Source: Ariolimax columbianus
Taxonomy: Eukaryota; Mollusca; Gastropoda; Stylommatophora; Arionidae
Assembly: GCA_036924085.1 (NCBI GenBank)
Contig: JAVGWX010000003.1
Span: 119,334,764-119,398,763, forward strand
Direction: 5' to 3'
DNA length: 64,000 bases
The number at the start of each line of letters is the position of its first letter. Position 1 is the first letter of the stretch. The notes beneath the pieces were generated by a model. That model was not told the origin of the DNA and ran no database searches. It saw only the letters and a list, made by a program, of their open reading frames with translations. A program made the translations under genes and the position numbers. Positions 11,460-20,799 of this stretch are shown here, piece after piece.

Positions 11460-12139
11460 TCACATTCACATTAACCTCTACGTCAGTTCGGCAAACATGC
11501 GGTATGCAAGGAAGCCAACACTATTCAATCCGTTTTCTGTATGCGGTCAATCTGTTTCAGTGCTGTACCAGTGCGGACCTAGGTCTTTGGTCAGTCGACT
11601 CATCATCGAATAGGTGGGCGGCCCGTCCGTTGAAGTGTACAGACATACGACCCCCTAAACGTTGTTCTACCTGTCCATCTATAGTCAGGAATGCGTAGAA
11701 CAACTTCAGTCCAGCGATAGTTGTGGTATATTGCTTTTTTAATTTTTAAACAATTTCATGTTTTTGTCTCACTAATCTACTGGCGGAGGCGCGCCTATTC
11801 CTCCCCAGACCGTAGTCAATTTTGGCGATATTAAAACGCATAAACCATTGCTTGGATGCGTGTGTGTATCTGTTAGTACCTAACCTGGTGTTTCCGTGAT
11901 GTTTCTCCCGTTGTTCCTCGCCATTTGATGATCCTCTCGTTGTCCTTCGTAGGTATTTGGTTGCTATTTTCATTTTCTTGGGTTCCTCGGTTAACCCTGT
12001 CGGGTTTCTGAGGCAAAATATGCACAATTGTTTTTCTGAGACCATTTTTGGAATGAGTATATTTATTATCCTACATAATTGATCCGGACCTCTTTTATTT
12101 GTTTATTTTTTTTCTTGATTTAAATATATAAATAAATAC

Positions 12140-12140
<1 letters not shown>
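11460..12140. other. unassigned sequence
   Basis: A 99-codon minus-strand frame at 11746-12045 is basic but matches no family I recognise. The plus-strand block at 11540-11700 is slightly GC-richer. No function is assigned. Confidence 0.45.

Positions 12141-12141
<1 letters not shown>

Positions 12142-12199
<58 letters not shown>
12142..12199. repeat. (AT)n microsatellite
   Basis: About 29 perfect AT units, followed by further imperfect AT-rich sequence. Confidence 0.95.
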
Positions 12200-12203
<4 letters not shown>

Positions 12204-13205
12204 TATATATTGTTTATTGTTTTTATTTTTTATTTATTTACTTTAAAATAATATTTTTCCTTTAAATATCAAATCATCATCCTATATTTTATAAAACAAT
12301 GTGAAGATGCATTGTTATGAGGTGTACAACGAGGTTGAATAAAAAATGGAATGATTAGGAAAGATGACAAAATATATGTTGAATACATAAGAATTAAGAG
12401 TACAATATTGAATAGATATATTAGTTGATATGGGTCTTCCTTCTGTTGTGAGGCCCATCTGTGTTAACTACCTTCCGTCTGGTCTTGGAGTTTCCGGTAG
12501 TTTCTGCTCTCATATATTTTTCCATCGCAGCCATGTATTCCAACTTGAAAGCGATTTACTGACTCTCGTGGGCCACTTGTAGATACTCCGTTGCACCTGT
12601 GCCCTCTAGCTCTCGCAGATAATTAGATGTTCAATGTTAGGTAGGAATAGAAATCAAATATATAGTGTGATATTGCTGCTTCCACAGCAACCCTAAATAA
12701 AGTTTGATGTAGAATTTCTTAGTTTTGGATCCTATCCCTTATCTATATTTTTAGTACACGCCGCTCCATTGCTCTCTGAGTGGCTTGTAGCTAATCTGCA
12801 TCTAAGTAAAATAAATTCAACAGCTTTAGACTTTCAGCATTATGTGTGACACTGTATAGTATTGTTCATCTTAAGAGTGTATTGTTTAACATAGCAACAT
12901 TTCCATAACCATTTTCACTTTTCCTAAGTTGTAATATATATGTGGAAGCAATTATATTTGGTCTGCTTGTCCTGACGTCAAGATGTACATTGTGTATTTA
13001 GGACCTTATAATATTGGTGCCATTCGATCAGTCTCAGAAGAAAATCCACCTATGTATTTCTGAAGCCACAACGCTGACATCAGCTGCCGATTTTTCCGGT
13101 GACCGGTTTCTAATCGCTCATTCATGCTTCAGCAGAGATTGGCTGTCAGTGTGGGTACTAAAGGTCTGCTAACTAAATTCTAATCCTAGGCTAGGCGCTA
13201 TTCGT
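12200..13205. other. no recognisable feature
   Basis: AT-rich sequence without usable frames or repeat signatures. Confidence 0.5.
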
Positions 13206-13207
13206 TT

Positions 13208-13296
13208 GACTATACACACATAAACACACATACGCACGCACGCAGGTACACACACAGACACATACATACAGACAAACACAGATACACACACACGAG
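13208..13296. repeat. imperfect (CA)n-rich tract
   Basis: Interrupted ACAC/ACAT/ACAG repeats. The overlapping minus-strand frames rich in Cys and Val are translations of this tract, not genes. Confidence 0.85.
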
Positions 13297-13689
13297 AGAA
13301 GTTTTTTTGTGAAGTGAGAACAATTGTGTACATATATATGTTTGCTAATGCAACACAACATAACGACATACGTTTTTCCAGTAGACAATGAAATGCAGAT
13401 ATCGATACATCCACTTCAATATGCCATTGTGATAGAACTGGTTGAAACAAGAACAAAAACCAGCGCAAATGAAATCAGCCAACTAAGTTAAGAACAAATA
13501 TCCATAACAGAATGTGAAACAATATAAGGTGCCAAATATTGAAGTAGGTAATTGATAAATAGATGAAATACGAGGAGAACTAAAAATGTAAACTTTATTT
13601 GGAAATAAATGTTAATCACAATATTAAGGTCACTTTTAAAATTCCCATTTGTTGTTGTATTAACAATTCAATAAACATCGCAGTAAAAT

Positions 13690-13995
13690 TCTAAATTAAG
13701 GATCGAAATAGCAACACTGAAGTAGTAACAGCCGCCAAAGACTCACAGCTGGCTGCTTGCATCTGGGTTCGCAAGTCATAACTTACAAAGACCACTTCCA
13801 AGTAGCGCTCCTGGAAACACACTGCAGCCTTACAGCATGGATAAGGGAATAGGGATCGAAGAAGAAAGGCAAACCCGGTCCCACGAATGTCGTGCTGAAA
13901 CCGTATGTGTCCGGCCGAAAGACGCAAATAGCCGTGCTGTAAACTGCGCGATGACATAGAAACCGTAACATTTTAGAACGAACGACGAAGGTTAA
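13690..13995 (+). repeat. dispersed repeat R-C, copy 1
   Basis: Related to reverse-oriented copies at 42975-43330 and 61595-61935, and to shorter pieces at 36830-37020 and 60420-60540. Shared blocks include CAGCTGGCTGCTTGCATC, then CCAAGTAG..TCCTGGA..ACACA, then GATCG...GAAAGGCA and a terminal GAACGAACGACGAAGG. In other copies the terminus extends into (GAA)n. It is non-coding and probably a SINE or other non-autonomous retroelement. Confidence 0.6.
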
Positions 13996-14214
13996 ATCCA
14001 AATTAGCAATGCTTCATGTATTTATTAAAATGAATGGTAAGTACTTGGTTTAGATACCGCTACAACGAGTGTTGCTGGCATTGTTCTGTTAAGTAAAACC
14101 ATATTACGGCTCTGTTACTCTCCTTTCAAACAGTCTTTTTGTCTATACCAGGAGTGTTAAGTACAACAGTCGTATGTACCTAGTGCTAAACCAAAAAACA
14201 ATATATATATAAAT

Positions 14215-14770
14215 ATCAAACTGAGATTCAGGCACGAACAGCGATGATAAAAGCTGCTCTTACCAAATTGAGGCCGATATGGAGGGACAAAAGCATCAAC
14301 CTAAAGTTCAAGTTGAGTTTAATTTATGAACTTCCGGACACCTTTACGAGTGCGGAACTTGGACCCTGAAAGCGATTCTAGAGCGAAGAATGTGTGCAAT
14401 GGAGATGAGATGCCTACGTCCAATCCTCTTCACTTCGTATTTAGATGGCGTCACAAATAAGGCAATTCGGGTCACCGTTAAAAGAGAGGTCGATCAATAT
14501 AAAGACCTATTGAGTATGGTAAAAACACGCAAGCTCACATGATATTGGCATGTTTCGAGATCGTCTGAGTTGAGACGGTCCTGCAAGGTACTGTGCATGT
14601 GAAGCGTAAGAGAGGTAGGCTGAAAAAGAGATAGAAGAAAACATTAGAGTGGACGGGAAGGTCCGTAGCTACAACAATTATCGTGACACAAAATCGAGTG
14701 GCGTAGCGGGAGCTGGTCCAAAAATCTGCTCCAATGACCGTCCAGGTTGCGAGACTGATGATGATGATAA
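14215..14770 (+). pseudogene. RTE-type LINE C-terminal remnant 3
   Basis: Readable RTE C-terminal blocks in order: KAALTKLRPIWRDKSINLKF near 14250, MCAMEMRCLRPILF near 14390, YKDLLSMVKTRKLT near 14500 and a WHVSRSSELRRS block near 14550. They correspond to AALTRLKPIWxDK, AMEMRCYRKLL, EDLFTxIKRRKMAW and GHVxRSNGI in the open copies at 20.8 and 23.9 kb. Several frameshifts and stops. It ends in short GATGATGAT repeats near 14755-14775. Confidence 0.7.
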
Positions 14771-14812
14771 TGATATTATATGAGGGAACTGAGATGCTGA
14801 ACCGGCCAGGAA

Positions 14813-14980
14813 CAACATACTGACCAAGACCACTATCTCTTTTCCATGTGGCCTAGAAACAGGCTGTTTTCAAGGTAGTCCCCGTGGTAGTGAGCGTCAC
14901 GCAGATGAAGCCAAGCATAGCACAACAGCCTACAGGACTGCAGTTCACCTTCATCAGTTCGTTCGGGATGTGAGGAAAGC
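14813..14980. repeat. dispersed repeat R-A, copy 2, left part
   Basis: Same start and internal GTAGTGAGCGTCACGCAGATG-type block as R-A copy 1. It is cut at 14980 by LINE copy 3 and continues at 17984-18045. The junction bases TGTGAGGAAAGC are the left TSD. Confidence 0.75.
14969..14980. repeat. target-site duplication of LINE copy 3 (pair at 17972-17983)
   Basis: TGTGAGGAAAGC occurs exactly at 14969-14980 and at 17972-17983. The uninterrupted R-A copies carry this string once (as TGTGAGTAAAGC or TGTGAGGAAAGC), which confirms that the duplication belongs to the insertion. Confidence 0.9.
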
Positions 14981-14981
14981 T

Positions 14982-15021
14982 TCTTCTTCTTCTTCTTCTT
15001 CTTCTTCTTCTTCTTCTTCTT
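14982..15021 (-). repeat. (GAA)n tail of LINE copy 3
   Basis: About 13 TTC units on the plus strand, that is (GAA)n on the coding strand, lie between the end of the element body (GACTGCGTAC) and the TSD. Confidence 0.9.
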
Positions 15022-15030
15022 CGTACGCAG

Positions 15031-16578
15031 TCAGACAGTAACCATTATTTTTTCGAAAAAAGCGGCGGTCATCCTGAGGCTGTCGCCACTGCCATAGAGC
15101 TTGTCTTGCAGTTCCACTGGTGATGGCCACATCTGCTCTCTCTGATGCTCGTATGTCGGGCAGTTCTGCAGCAGATGTTCAGCGGTCATTTTACCAGTAC
15201 CGAACGGGCATTCGTCGGTACCACCTATCTTCAATTTGTTGAATAGGTGGTACCTCAGTCTATTGTGGCCAGTGCGAAGTCTAAAGACAACGACCTGCTC
15301 CATTCGGTTCAACTGGTAATAGGCATCGTTTTTGGTATAACCAGTATGTTCGGTTTCCCATTTGTTCATGTATCTGGCTTTGATAAGCCGTTTTGACTCT
15401 TCGTACGTCATACTAGTATCTGTTTGTGGTAGTCTTGCACCTTCTTTTGCCAGTCTGTCTGCCTCCTCGTTGCCTTGGATGTTGCAGTGTGATGGGATCC
15501 ACTGTACCACTACCCTTTTTGGTGCGGACTGCTGGCACAGTTTGCAGAGTGCTGCTCTTAAGTCATTAAGCTCAGTGTTTTTCTGGCTTTTTAGCACTGT
15601 GACTACGGCGAGAGCATCTGTAAGCAGGACTATATGGCTTTCATTTTCACTGTGTGTCACCATTTCTTCCACTGCCGCCCTCAGTGCCTCTGCCTCCGCT
15701 CTGAAATTGTTTGTGTACTTACCAGTAGCGAATGATAGTGTTATTTGTTTGCCATTTGGTAGGTTCAGGAATGCTCCTGCCCCTCCGTTCTGTGTATTGT
15801 TTGTTACAGAACCGTCGGTGTATGCATGGGTCCAGTCCATGCTTGGGTACCTTTTCGATATGAAGCTTAGGGTAGTATCTCTCCTTTCGTTTTCAGTCTG
15901 GCAGTTTTTGTTTCCAACACCTGGTATATTTTCTACCACCTCTGGAAATATATCCTGCCTCCAGGTAGGTTTTCGTACAGTAGTGATGGGTTTTGGTGTT
16001 GTTAATGCGTTTATGGGATCTTCGTGCATCTTTGCTTTGGCTATTTCTGCAAAGTTTCTCCGCTTTAGTTTCCCATTTCCCAAATTGTTTAGTCTCTGGT
16101 GCATTGGATGATCAGTCAGTCTTCGGAGTTTCTCTGACTGCATCTGGGCTCTGCAGTCTCTTCTATCGGTCATGGATTGCAGTTTTGTAATCTTTTCAAG
16201 TTCTACAATTGGCGTTGACTTCATGCCTCCTGTTATAACTCTCATGGCTTGGTTTTGAAGTTTGCTAACTTTATCGAAGTTCGCCTTTGCTGCTGTTGTC
16301 CATGCCGCAATGCCATACTCGAGAACTGGTCTCACTCTTCCAGTGTACAGTTTCTTTAGTATGCCTTCGTCTGCTCCCCAGCTTGTGCCAGCAAGTTTCC
16401 TCATGATTGCCATTATTTCTCTGGCTCTCATTCGGTTTCTCTCGATCTGACTTTTCCATGTCATGCGCCGATCAAATGTGACTCCCAGATAGGTTGGGTT
16501 GTCGTTTTGCTGCAGGAATTTGCCATTTGACTTAATTTGGTATTTTGGGGTTTTAATGAAAGCGAGAATATTGTGCAT
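15031..16578 (-). CDS. LINE polyprotein: RT thumb, RNase H, zinc knuckle (partial)
   Basis: A 515-codon open frame. The TYLGVTFD block after the RT palm is at residues 29-36, and the linker to RNase H is at about 40-245. RNase H spans 251-380 with D255 (YTDGS), E295 (FRAEAEAL), D321 (LLTDAL), H364 (PSHCNIQG) and D374 (EADRLA). The C-terminal knuckle has C457, H468 and C473, but the second cysteine of CPCG is Phe (residue 459), a loss not seen in copies 1, 2 and 4. The ATG is not a true start: the frame continues from the RT frame at 16553-17491 through a frameshift near 16560. The product would degrade template RNA and bind nucleic acid during retrotransposition. This copy is probably inactive. 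Confidence 0.85.
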   Translation of the reverse strand: MHNILAFIKTPKYQIKSNGKFLQQNDNPTYLGVTFDRRMTWKSQIERNRMRAREIMAIMRKLAGTSWGADEGILKKLYTGRVRPVLEYGIAAWTTAAKANFDKVSKLQNQAMRVITGGMKSTPIVELEKITKLQSMTDRRDCRAQMQSEKLRRLTDHPMHQRLNNLGNGKLKRRNFAEIAKAKMHEDPINALTTPKPITTVRKPTWRQDIFPEVVENIPGVGNKNCQTENERRDTTLSFISKRYPSMDWTHAYTDGSVTNNTQNGGAGAFLNLPNGKQITLSFATGKYTNNFRAEAEALRAAVEEMVTHSENESHIVLLTDALAVVTVLKSQKNTELNDLRAALCKLCQQSAPKRVVVQWIPSHCNIQGNEEADRLAKEGARLPQTDTSMTYEESKRLIKARYMNKWETEHTGYTKNDAYYQLNRMEQVVVFRLRTGHNRLRYHLFNKLKIGGTDECPFGTGKMTAEHLLQNCPTYEHQREQMWPSPVELQDKLYGSGDSLRMTAAFFEKIMVTV

Positions 16579-17491
16579 GTGGTTTCATGTGGTTGACCAG
16601 CCATGAGTTCGCCCACTCTTCCAGCGATGTTAGGGCCTGCTGCATCCGATTTCTTGCTATGGTGAGATTCTTTTCAGAGGTCCACATAGCCAGATCGTCT
16701 GCAAACATTGAGCTTTGGACTCTCCTTGGTATATTCTCTGTAATGGCGTTTATATATACCAGGAAGAGTGTGGGTGACAGTACTCCCCCTTGGGGTACTC
16801 CTTGCTCGAGTGTCACCTTTTTGCTCATCTGCCCTTGTACATGGACTATGGCCGTTCTTTGTTTGAGGTAGTGGTTGATCCACTTGTACATTTTCCCACA
16901 AACATCACTTCTTCTTAGCTTGACTTTAAGTCCGTCTTTCCAGACTTTGTCAAATGCCTTTTCCAGATCCACCCAAACAGCTACTGTATGTTTCTGTGCC
17001 TGGTAGGCATCTTCTATTTCCTGGGCTATGAGGATGACCTGGTCCTCAGTGGATCTGTGCTGTCTAAAGCCGGCTTGCTGTGGAATTAGTATTCGTTTTT
17101 CTTCCAGATGCCACATCAGTCTGGTGTTTATCATCCGTTCCATCAGCTTGCCGACACAGCTCAGTAGGTTTATGGGCCTGTATCCATTTGGATCTGTTTT
17201 GTCCTTTCCTGTTTTTGGTACTGGTACCAGTATTGCGTCTTTCCATGCCTGGGGTACAATTCCCCTTTTCCAGCTTTGGTTCAGGACCGATAGCAGTTTC
17301 CTCTTCGCTGTTTGGCCCAGCCCCATCAGCATTTCGTTTGTTATCCCGTCTTTTCCGGGAGATTTCCTTTTCTTTAATGTTCTCATAGCCTCTTCCATTT
17401 CGCTCATTGTTAATTTGGCCATCATGTGCTCTTTAGGTGCCGTATTGATGTTGTCGTGCCCCTTTAGCTCTTCGCTAATGTCTGTATGCAT
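16553..17491 (-). CDS. LINE reverse transcriptase, fingers and palm (partial)
   Basis: A 312-codon frame with RT motifs in order: SPGKDGITNEM (44-54), NGYRPINLLS (102-111), QQAGFRQHRSTED (138-150), VDLEKAFDKVW (174-184, motif A), GVPQGGVLSP (231-240, motif B) and FADD (263-266, motif C). All catalytic aspartates are present. It is in the same frame as the upstream piece at 17525-18022, separated only by a TAA at 17525-17527, so the ATG at residue 1 is internal. The end runs into a one-base frameshift before the RNase H part. This is an RNA-directed DNA polymerase that would copy the LINE RNA at a nicked chromosomal target. Confidence 0.9.
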   Translation of the reverse strand: MHTDISEELKGHDNINTAPKEHMMAKLTMSEMEEAMRTLKKRKSPGKDGITNEMLMGLGQTAKRKLLSVLNQSWKRGIVPQAWKDAILVPVPKTGKDKTDPNGYRPINLLSCVGKLMERMINTRLMWHLEEKRILIPQQAGFRQHRSTEDQVILIAQEIEDAYQAQKHTVAVWVDLEKAFDKVWKDGLKVKLRRSDVCGKMYKWINHYLKQRTAIVHVQGQMSKKVTLEQGVPQGGVLSPTLFLVYINAITENIPRRVQSSMFADDLAMWTSEKNLTIARNRMQQALTSLEEWANSWLVNHMKPHAQYSRFH

Positions 17492-17527
17492 ATCTGCAGG
17501 GATCTCGATGTGGTTTGCTCTGGCTTA

Positions 17528-17971
17528 GTGATCGACAAAAGCGTTTGCGGCTTTCTTACCTGTGAGCAAGTTTTCGCCCTGCTTGATGGTAATTTGTTTG
17601 TTTGACGGGGTTTCGTCGTTCATGGCTCTGACTAGCTTCCATAGCTTGTTCCCGTCTTTATCCAGGTTTAGGCTTTCCGTTTTATTTTTCCAGCTTTCTC
17701 TTGCTGTTTGCTTGAGAGTGTGTTTGTATTTCACCGGGGCGGCTTTGAGGGCGATGTTTGCCTCCATGGATTGTTCTCGCTCTGCCATGTTCCTAGCATT
17801 TGTTACTGTATCTTCCGCTTTCTGCAACTCATCATTCCAGTAGGGCTTATAGTTTTTCCTAGCTCCTCTTTGGATGGTTTCAGTGGCGGCTTGCATTATT
17901 GCTTTGCTTAGGCTTTCCACCATGGGCTTCATTTTGTTGTTTCGTGTGTTGATGGTTTCACACAGCCCATC
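17528..17971 (-). CDS. LINE polyprotein linker upstream of RT (partial)
   Basis: The open frame is 165 codons (to 18022), but its first 17 codons come from the flanking R-A repeat across the TSD; LINE sequence starts only at 17971. The LINE-derived part is basic and helical (blocks such as YKPYWNDELQKAED and HTLKQTARESWKNKTESL). It resembles the endonuclease-RT linker of LINEs of this group. The frame ends at a TAA where the neighbouring sequence shows continuous coding (VDH, stop, ARANHIEIP), so the stop is a disabling mutation, not a natural end. No endonuclease residues remain. Confidence 0.7.
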
Positions 17972-17983
17972 TGTGAGGAAAGC

Positions 17984-18045
17984 AACTACAACCCGGTACT
18001 TAACGCCTTTTTTAGGGCGCATAAAAGAGTAAACTTACTCATATA
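17984..18045. repeat. dispersed repeat R-A, copy 2, right part
   Basis: Continues R-A after the LINE insertion: AACTACAACCCGGTACTTAA, then a run ending GAGTAAACTTACTCAT, which matches the end of R-A copy 1 at 8195-8213. Confidence 0.75.
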
Positions 18046-18054
18046 TCTATCTAT

Positions 18055-18225
18055 CTACAGTCCACTTATGTCGTTAGACGTTGTGGGGAAGGTGTGACCT
18101 CCTTTGTTTAATACTTTTTTGACAGGTGAAAATCCACTGGTGACTACCAGGTCAATCCCAGCATCTGTAAGCTCCTGGAATATACGATCGCCTATTTTTG
18201 AGACTGGTGGAGGTGGAAGCGTAAA
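18055..18225 (-). CDS. orphan 56-codon frame with exon-like 5' edge
   Basis: The minus-strand frame runs from a TAA (18226-18228) to a TAG (18055-18057). Its first codons lie in a pyrimidine-rich stretch ending CCACCTCCACCAG, which could be a splice acceptor. The protein then reads SKIGDRIFQELTDAGIDL and continues VVTSGFSPVKKVLNKGGH before the stop. Composition is balanced, with no low complexity. It matches none of the LINE, SINE or transposase families in this window, and I do not recognise it. It could be a last exon of a host gene, a piece of another transposon's ORF, or chance. No ATG, upstream exon or polyadenylation signal was identified. Confidence 0.35.
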   Translation of the reverse strand, partial: FTLPPPPVSKIGDRIFQELTDAGIDLVVTSGFSPVKKVLNKGGHTFPTTSNDISGL

Positions 18226-18479
18226 TTAGAGCAAGGTAGACCCGCAGCCTTTTTTTGCGACTTATTCTCTTACTTACTTAGTCGCTCCTCTTCTAACGCG
18301 AGGTGTAGAGGTGACTTATTCTCTGTAGGGCGAATATCCCTAGAATAATTTGAGTAGATTTTTTAACTTGAATTTTGCCCGTTAAGTCTACTCTTTTCGA
18401 TTTCTAAATGCTCAGATATTTTAAACGTGCGGGCCACCGCACACGCGTGACTGATCTCACTCCTCAGAAATCAGGGAAA

Positions 18480-18600
18480 ATATTTACCGGATGATCCACA
18501 AGAAAAAATCTCGGTCTCCACCGTAATTTGAACCCGCGACACCAGCACCAGAGGCGAACACCTTACCTCGAGATCACTGGGTCCCCCTGTTACTCATTGT
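18480..18600 (-). repeat. tRNA-derived SINE head (S4)
   Basis: On the minus strand TGATCTCGAGGTAAGGTGTT (A-box region) and GCGGGTTCAAATTAC (B box) are spaced as in a tRNA gene. The head is next to the (AT)n tract. Weak base-pairing and a long downstream body argue for a SINE rather than a working tRNA. Confidence 0.6.
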
Positions 18601-18608
18601 GGGCATTA

Positions 18609-18618
<10 letters not shown>

Positions 18619-18697
<79 letters not shown>
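18619..18697. repeat. (AT)n microsatellite
   Basis: About 39 AT units directly after a short CAACAACAA stretch. Confidence 0.95.
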
Positions 18698-18699
<2 letters not shown>

Positions 18700-19464
18700 T
18701 CAATCCTGAGGAATGTATCTAGTAATATCTTCTAGTTGAGACCTAACACAATAAAGCGTTCACTGTCTTCTATATCCAGGAAAACTTCATGGCCGTTTTC
18801 CTTCACCATTTTTGCCATAGAGTCCTACATTTCACGCAAGAGCTTGTTGAGTAGAGTCCGAAATTAATCTGTTAATTTTTATCGTAGTTGGCAATGCGTT
18901 TATCGATGGGCAGTGGCTAACTGAGCTAGCGTGGTGAAAACGATTAGATGTAATTTACCATAAAAGATTACACACTTGACATTAAACGATTGTGTTCTTT
19001 TCCTTTTGGAGTCTATACAGTTGTGTTTCGAAGTTGATTCATTAGACTTTAGTCGGTTATACACTTGCTTCTAGATAATTTGACAGTTAGCCATAGACAT
19101 CTATACCCTTGACTTTAGGCGGTTACACAGTTGACAATGAAGAGTTCAAATTTCGCTTTTGACAATTTTTCGCTTGATCTAATAGAGCTGCACAAATGAC
19201 TTCAGATTTGCACACTTGACGTTAGACGGATATACACTTGCTTCAAGGTAGGTAAACACTTATCTTTAGACAAGTGCATCAACGTTTAAACAGCATTCGG
19301 GTCTAGAAAGTTAAAACATGAACTAGCTATACCTTTGCCTTTATACAACTGTGCTCTTGACTTTAGACGGTTGAACACATGACTTTAGATGTGAGTTTAT
19401 ACGGTTGAACACATGACTTTAGATGCGAATTTATACGGTTGAGCACACGACTTTAGATGTGTTA

Positions 19465-19817
19465 AACACTTAACGCCAAAAACGATGCCTATTACCAGTT
19501 GAACAGAAGAGAGCAGGTCGTTGTCTTCAGACTTCGCACTGGCCACAATAGACTGAGGTACCACCTATTCAACAAATTAAAGATAGGTGGTACCGACGAA
19601 TGCCCGTGCGGTACCGGTAAAATGACCGCTGAACAACTGCTGCAGAACTGCCCGACATACGAGGATCAGAGAGAGCAGATGTGGCCATCACCAGTGGAAC
19701 TGCAAGACAAGCTCTATGTCAGTGTCGACAGCCTCAGGATGACCGCCGCTTTTTTCGAAAAAATAATGGTTACTGTCTGACTGCGTACAAAGAAGAAGAA
19801 GAAGACAACACTTAACG
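19465..19817 (+). mobile_element. RNase H-LINE copy 4, 331-bp fragment with TSD
   Basis: AACACTTAACG at 19465-19475 and 19807-19817 is an 11-bp TSD around a 5'-truncated LINE tail (19476-19806) ending in (GAAGAA)n. The insertion lies within the 24-bp minisatellite; the minisatellite is therefore older. Confidence 0.9.
19478..19780 (+). CDS. LINE C-terminal knuckle fragment (partial)
   Basis: Open from the insertion edge ([17 protein letters not shown]) to TGA at 19778-19780, about 100 codons. It keeps DECPCG and EQLLQNC, where the usual knuckle His is replaced by Gln. There is no RNase H core and no start codon of its own. It is a dead 3' fragment that happens to be open because it is short and recent. 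Confidence 0.8.
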   Translation, partial: KNDAYYQLNRREQVVVFRLRTGHNRLRYHLFNKLKIGGTDECPCGTGKMTAEQLLQNCPTYEDQREQMWPSPVELQDKLYVSVDSLRMTAAFFEKIMVTV

Positions 19818-20295
19818 ATGCCGTATGGGATAATAACTTTTCTGTATATTCGTTACATATTTGACTTAAGACAGTTCCGCTCGTGACTTTAGACGGTTAA
19901 ACAATTGACTTTATACAATTATGCACTTCACTTGAGACTGTTTTATACTTGTGTTAGACCAATATACACTTGACTTAAAACGGTAGCGCACGTTACTTTA
20001 GGCTGCAAACACCTTAGACTAGACTTTAGACAATAACAGGCTTTACGTTAGACACTTATGGACTTGACTAATGCAGTTCTAGACTTGACTTTAGGAAGAT
20101 ATATAATTGACTTGAAACTAGCTATAAACTTGATTTATACGTTTATATCCTTGGCTTAAGGCAGATATGCTCTTTAATTTCAGCAGGTATACTTGTACGT
20201 TTGACTTTAGACAGTTTTAAATTTGGTTTCAGACAACTATACCCTAGTTTTCAGACTGTCACACACTTAACTTTAGATAGTTATATACATGCGCC

Positions 20296-20795
20296 CATCG
20301 ATCTACGACGCTTCGGTATTTCTGTGTTATTTTCTTTAGCCTGTTGAAGCATCTTGCCGATTCTACAAGACTACGAATGTAAATGCAGTGCTAGACTATG
20401 TATTATAGAAACATTGAAATGTAGAATGTACTCTTCTTCAATTAACACTTACTACTGTAATAAGTCACTTTCTAATAGAATAACACAACAATCTCCACCT
20501 TCATTATAAATAAACTGGTATTCTTACTTGAGCTATACATTACATTCAACGGTCAGAATTCACTAAACAAATCATAATTGTTACACAAATCGGTTTTTAA
20601 TACTACTAGTACAAAAATATACAACACAAACATAACATTTTGTAATATAATAAGCTATTAATTAATCCAACTTTTAACAGCGCTCAGCATAAAACACATC
20701 CATGTATACCAGAACCACGTTCTTAGATGCTCTCAAGCCTCCCTGTTTAGTACAGAGCCAATGAAAAACAATAACGACTGCACATCTTTCTAAAA
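20296..20795. other. no recognisable feature
   Basis: AT-rich spacer between the minisatellite and the RTE copy. Confidence 0.5.
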
Positions 20796-20799
20796 CATG

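Larger units (their letters stand above)
14981..17971 (-). mobile_element. RNase H-LINE copy 3, longest copy (2,991 bp)
   Basis: Inserted on the minus strand into repeat R-A with a 12-bp TSD. The 3' tail appears on the plus strand as (TTC)n at 14982-15021. The element is 5' truncated in the linker upstream of RT, so the endonuclease and any ORF1 are missing. Its coding region is interrupted by only one in-frame stop (17525-17527) and one frameshift (about 16560), so it is young. The order linker, RT, thumb region, RNase H, C-terminal knuckle fits the I/LOA/R1-like group of RNase H-bearing LINEs. I cannot choose a clade without a tree. Confidence 0.85.
18960..20295 (+). repeat. degenerate ~24-bp minisatellite
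   Basis: Dozens of decayed copies of a unit close to ACTTGACTTTAGACGGTTAT, with variable spacing of about 22-30 bases, span the region. A LINE fragment (19476-19806) has inserted into it. The array has no open frame of note. Confidence 0.8.

Noticed and set aside
15362..16111. 249-codon plus-strand frame
   Set aside because: Shadow of the LINE RNase H frame on the minus strand; no domain of its own. The same applies to 2670-3227, 16587-16871 and 17028-17528.
18480..18600. Functional tRNA gene
   Set aside because: A/B boxes are present, but the acceptor and anticodon stems do not pair well and a SINE body follows. The same reasoning applies to heads at 11380, 23540, 25950, 33240, 35000, 39370, 60995 and 61340.
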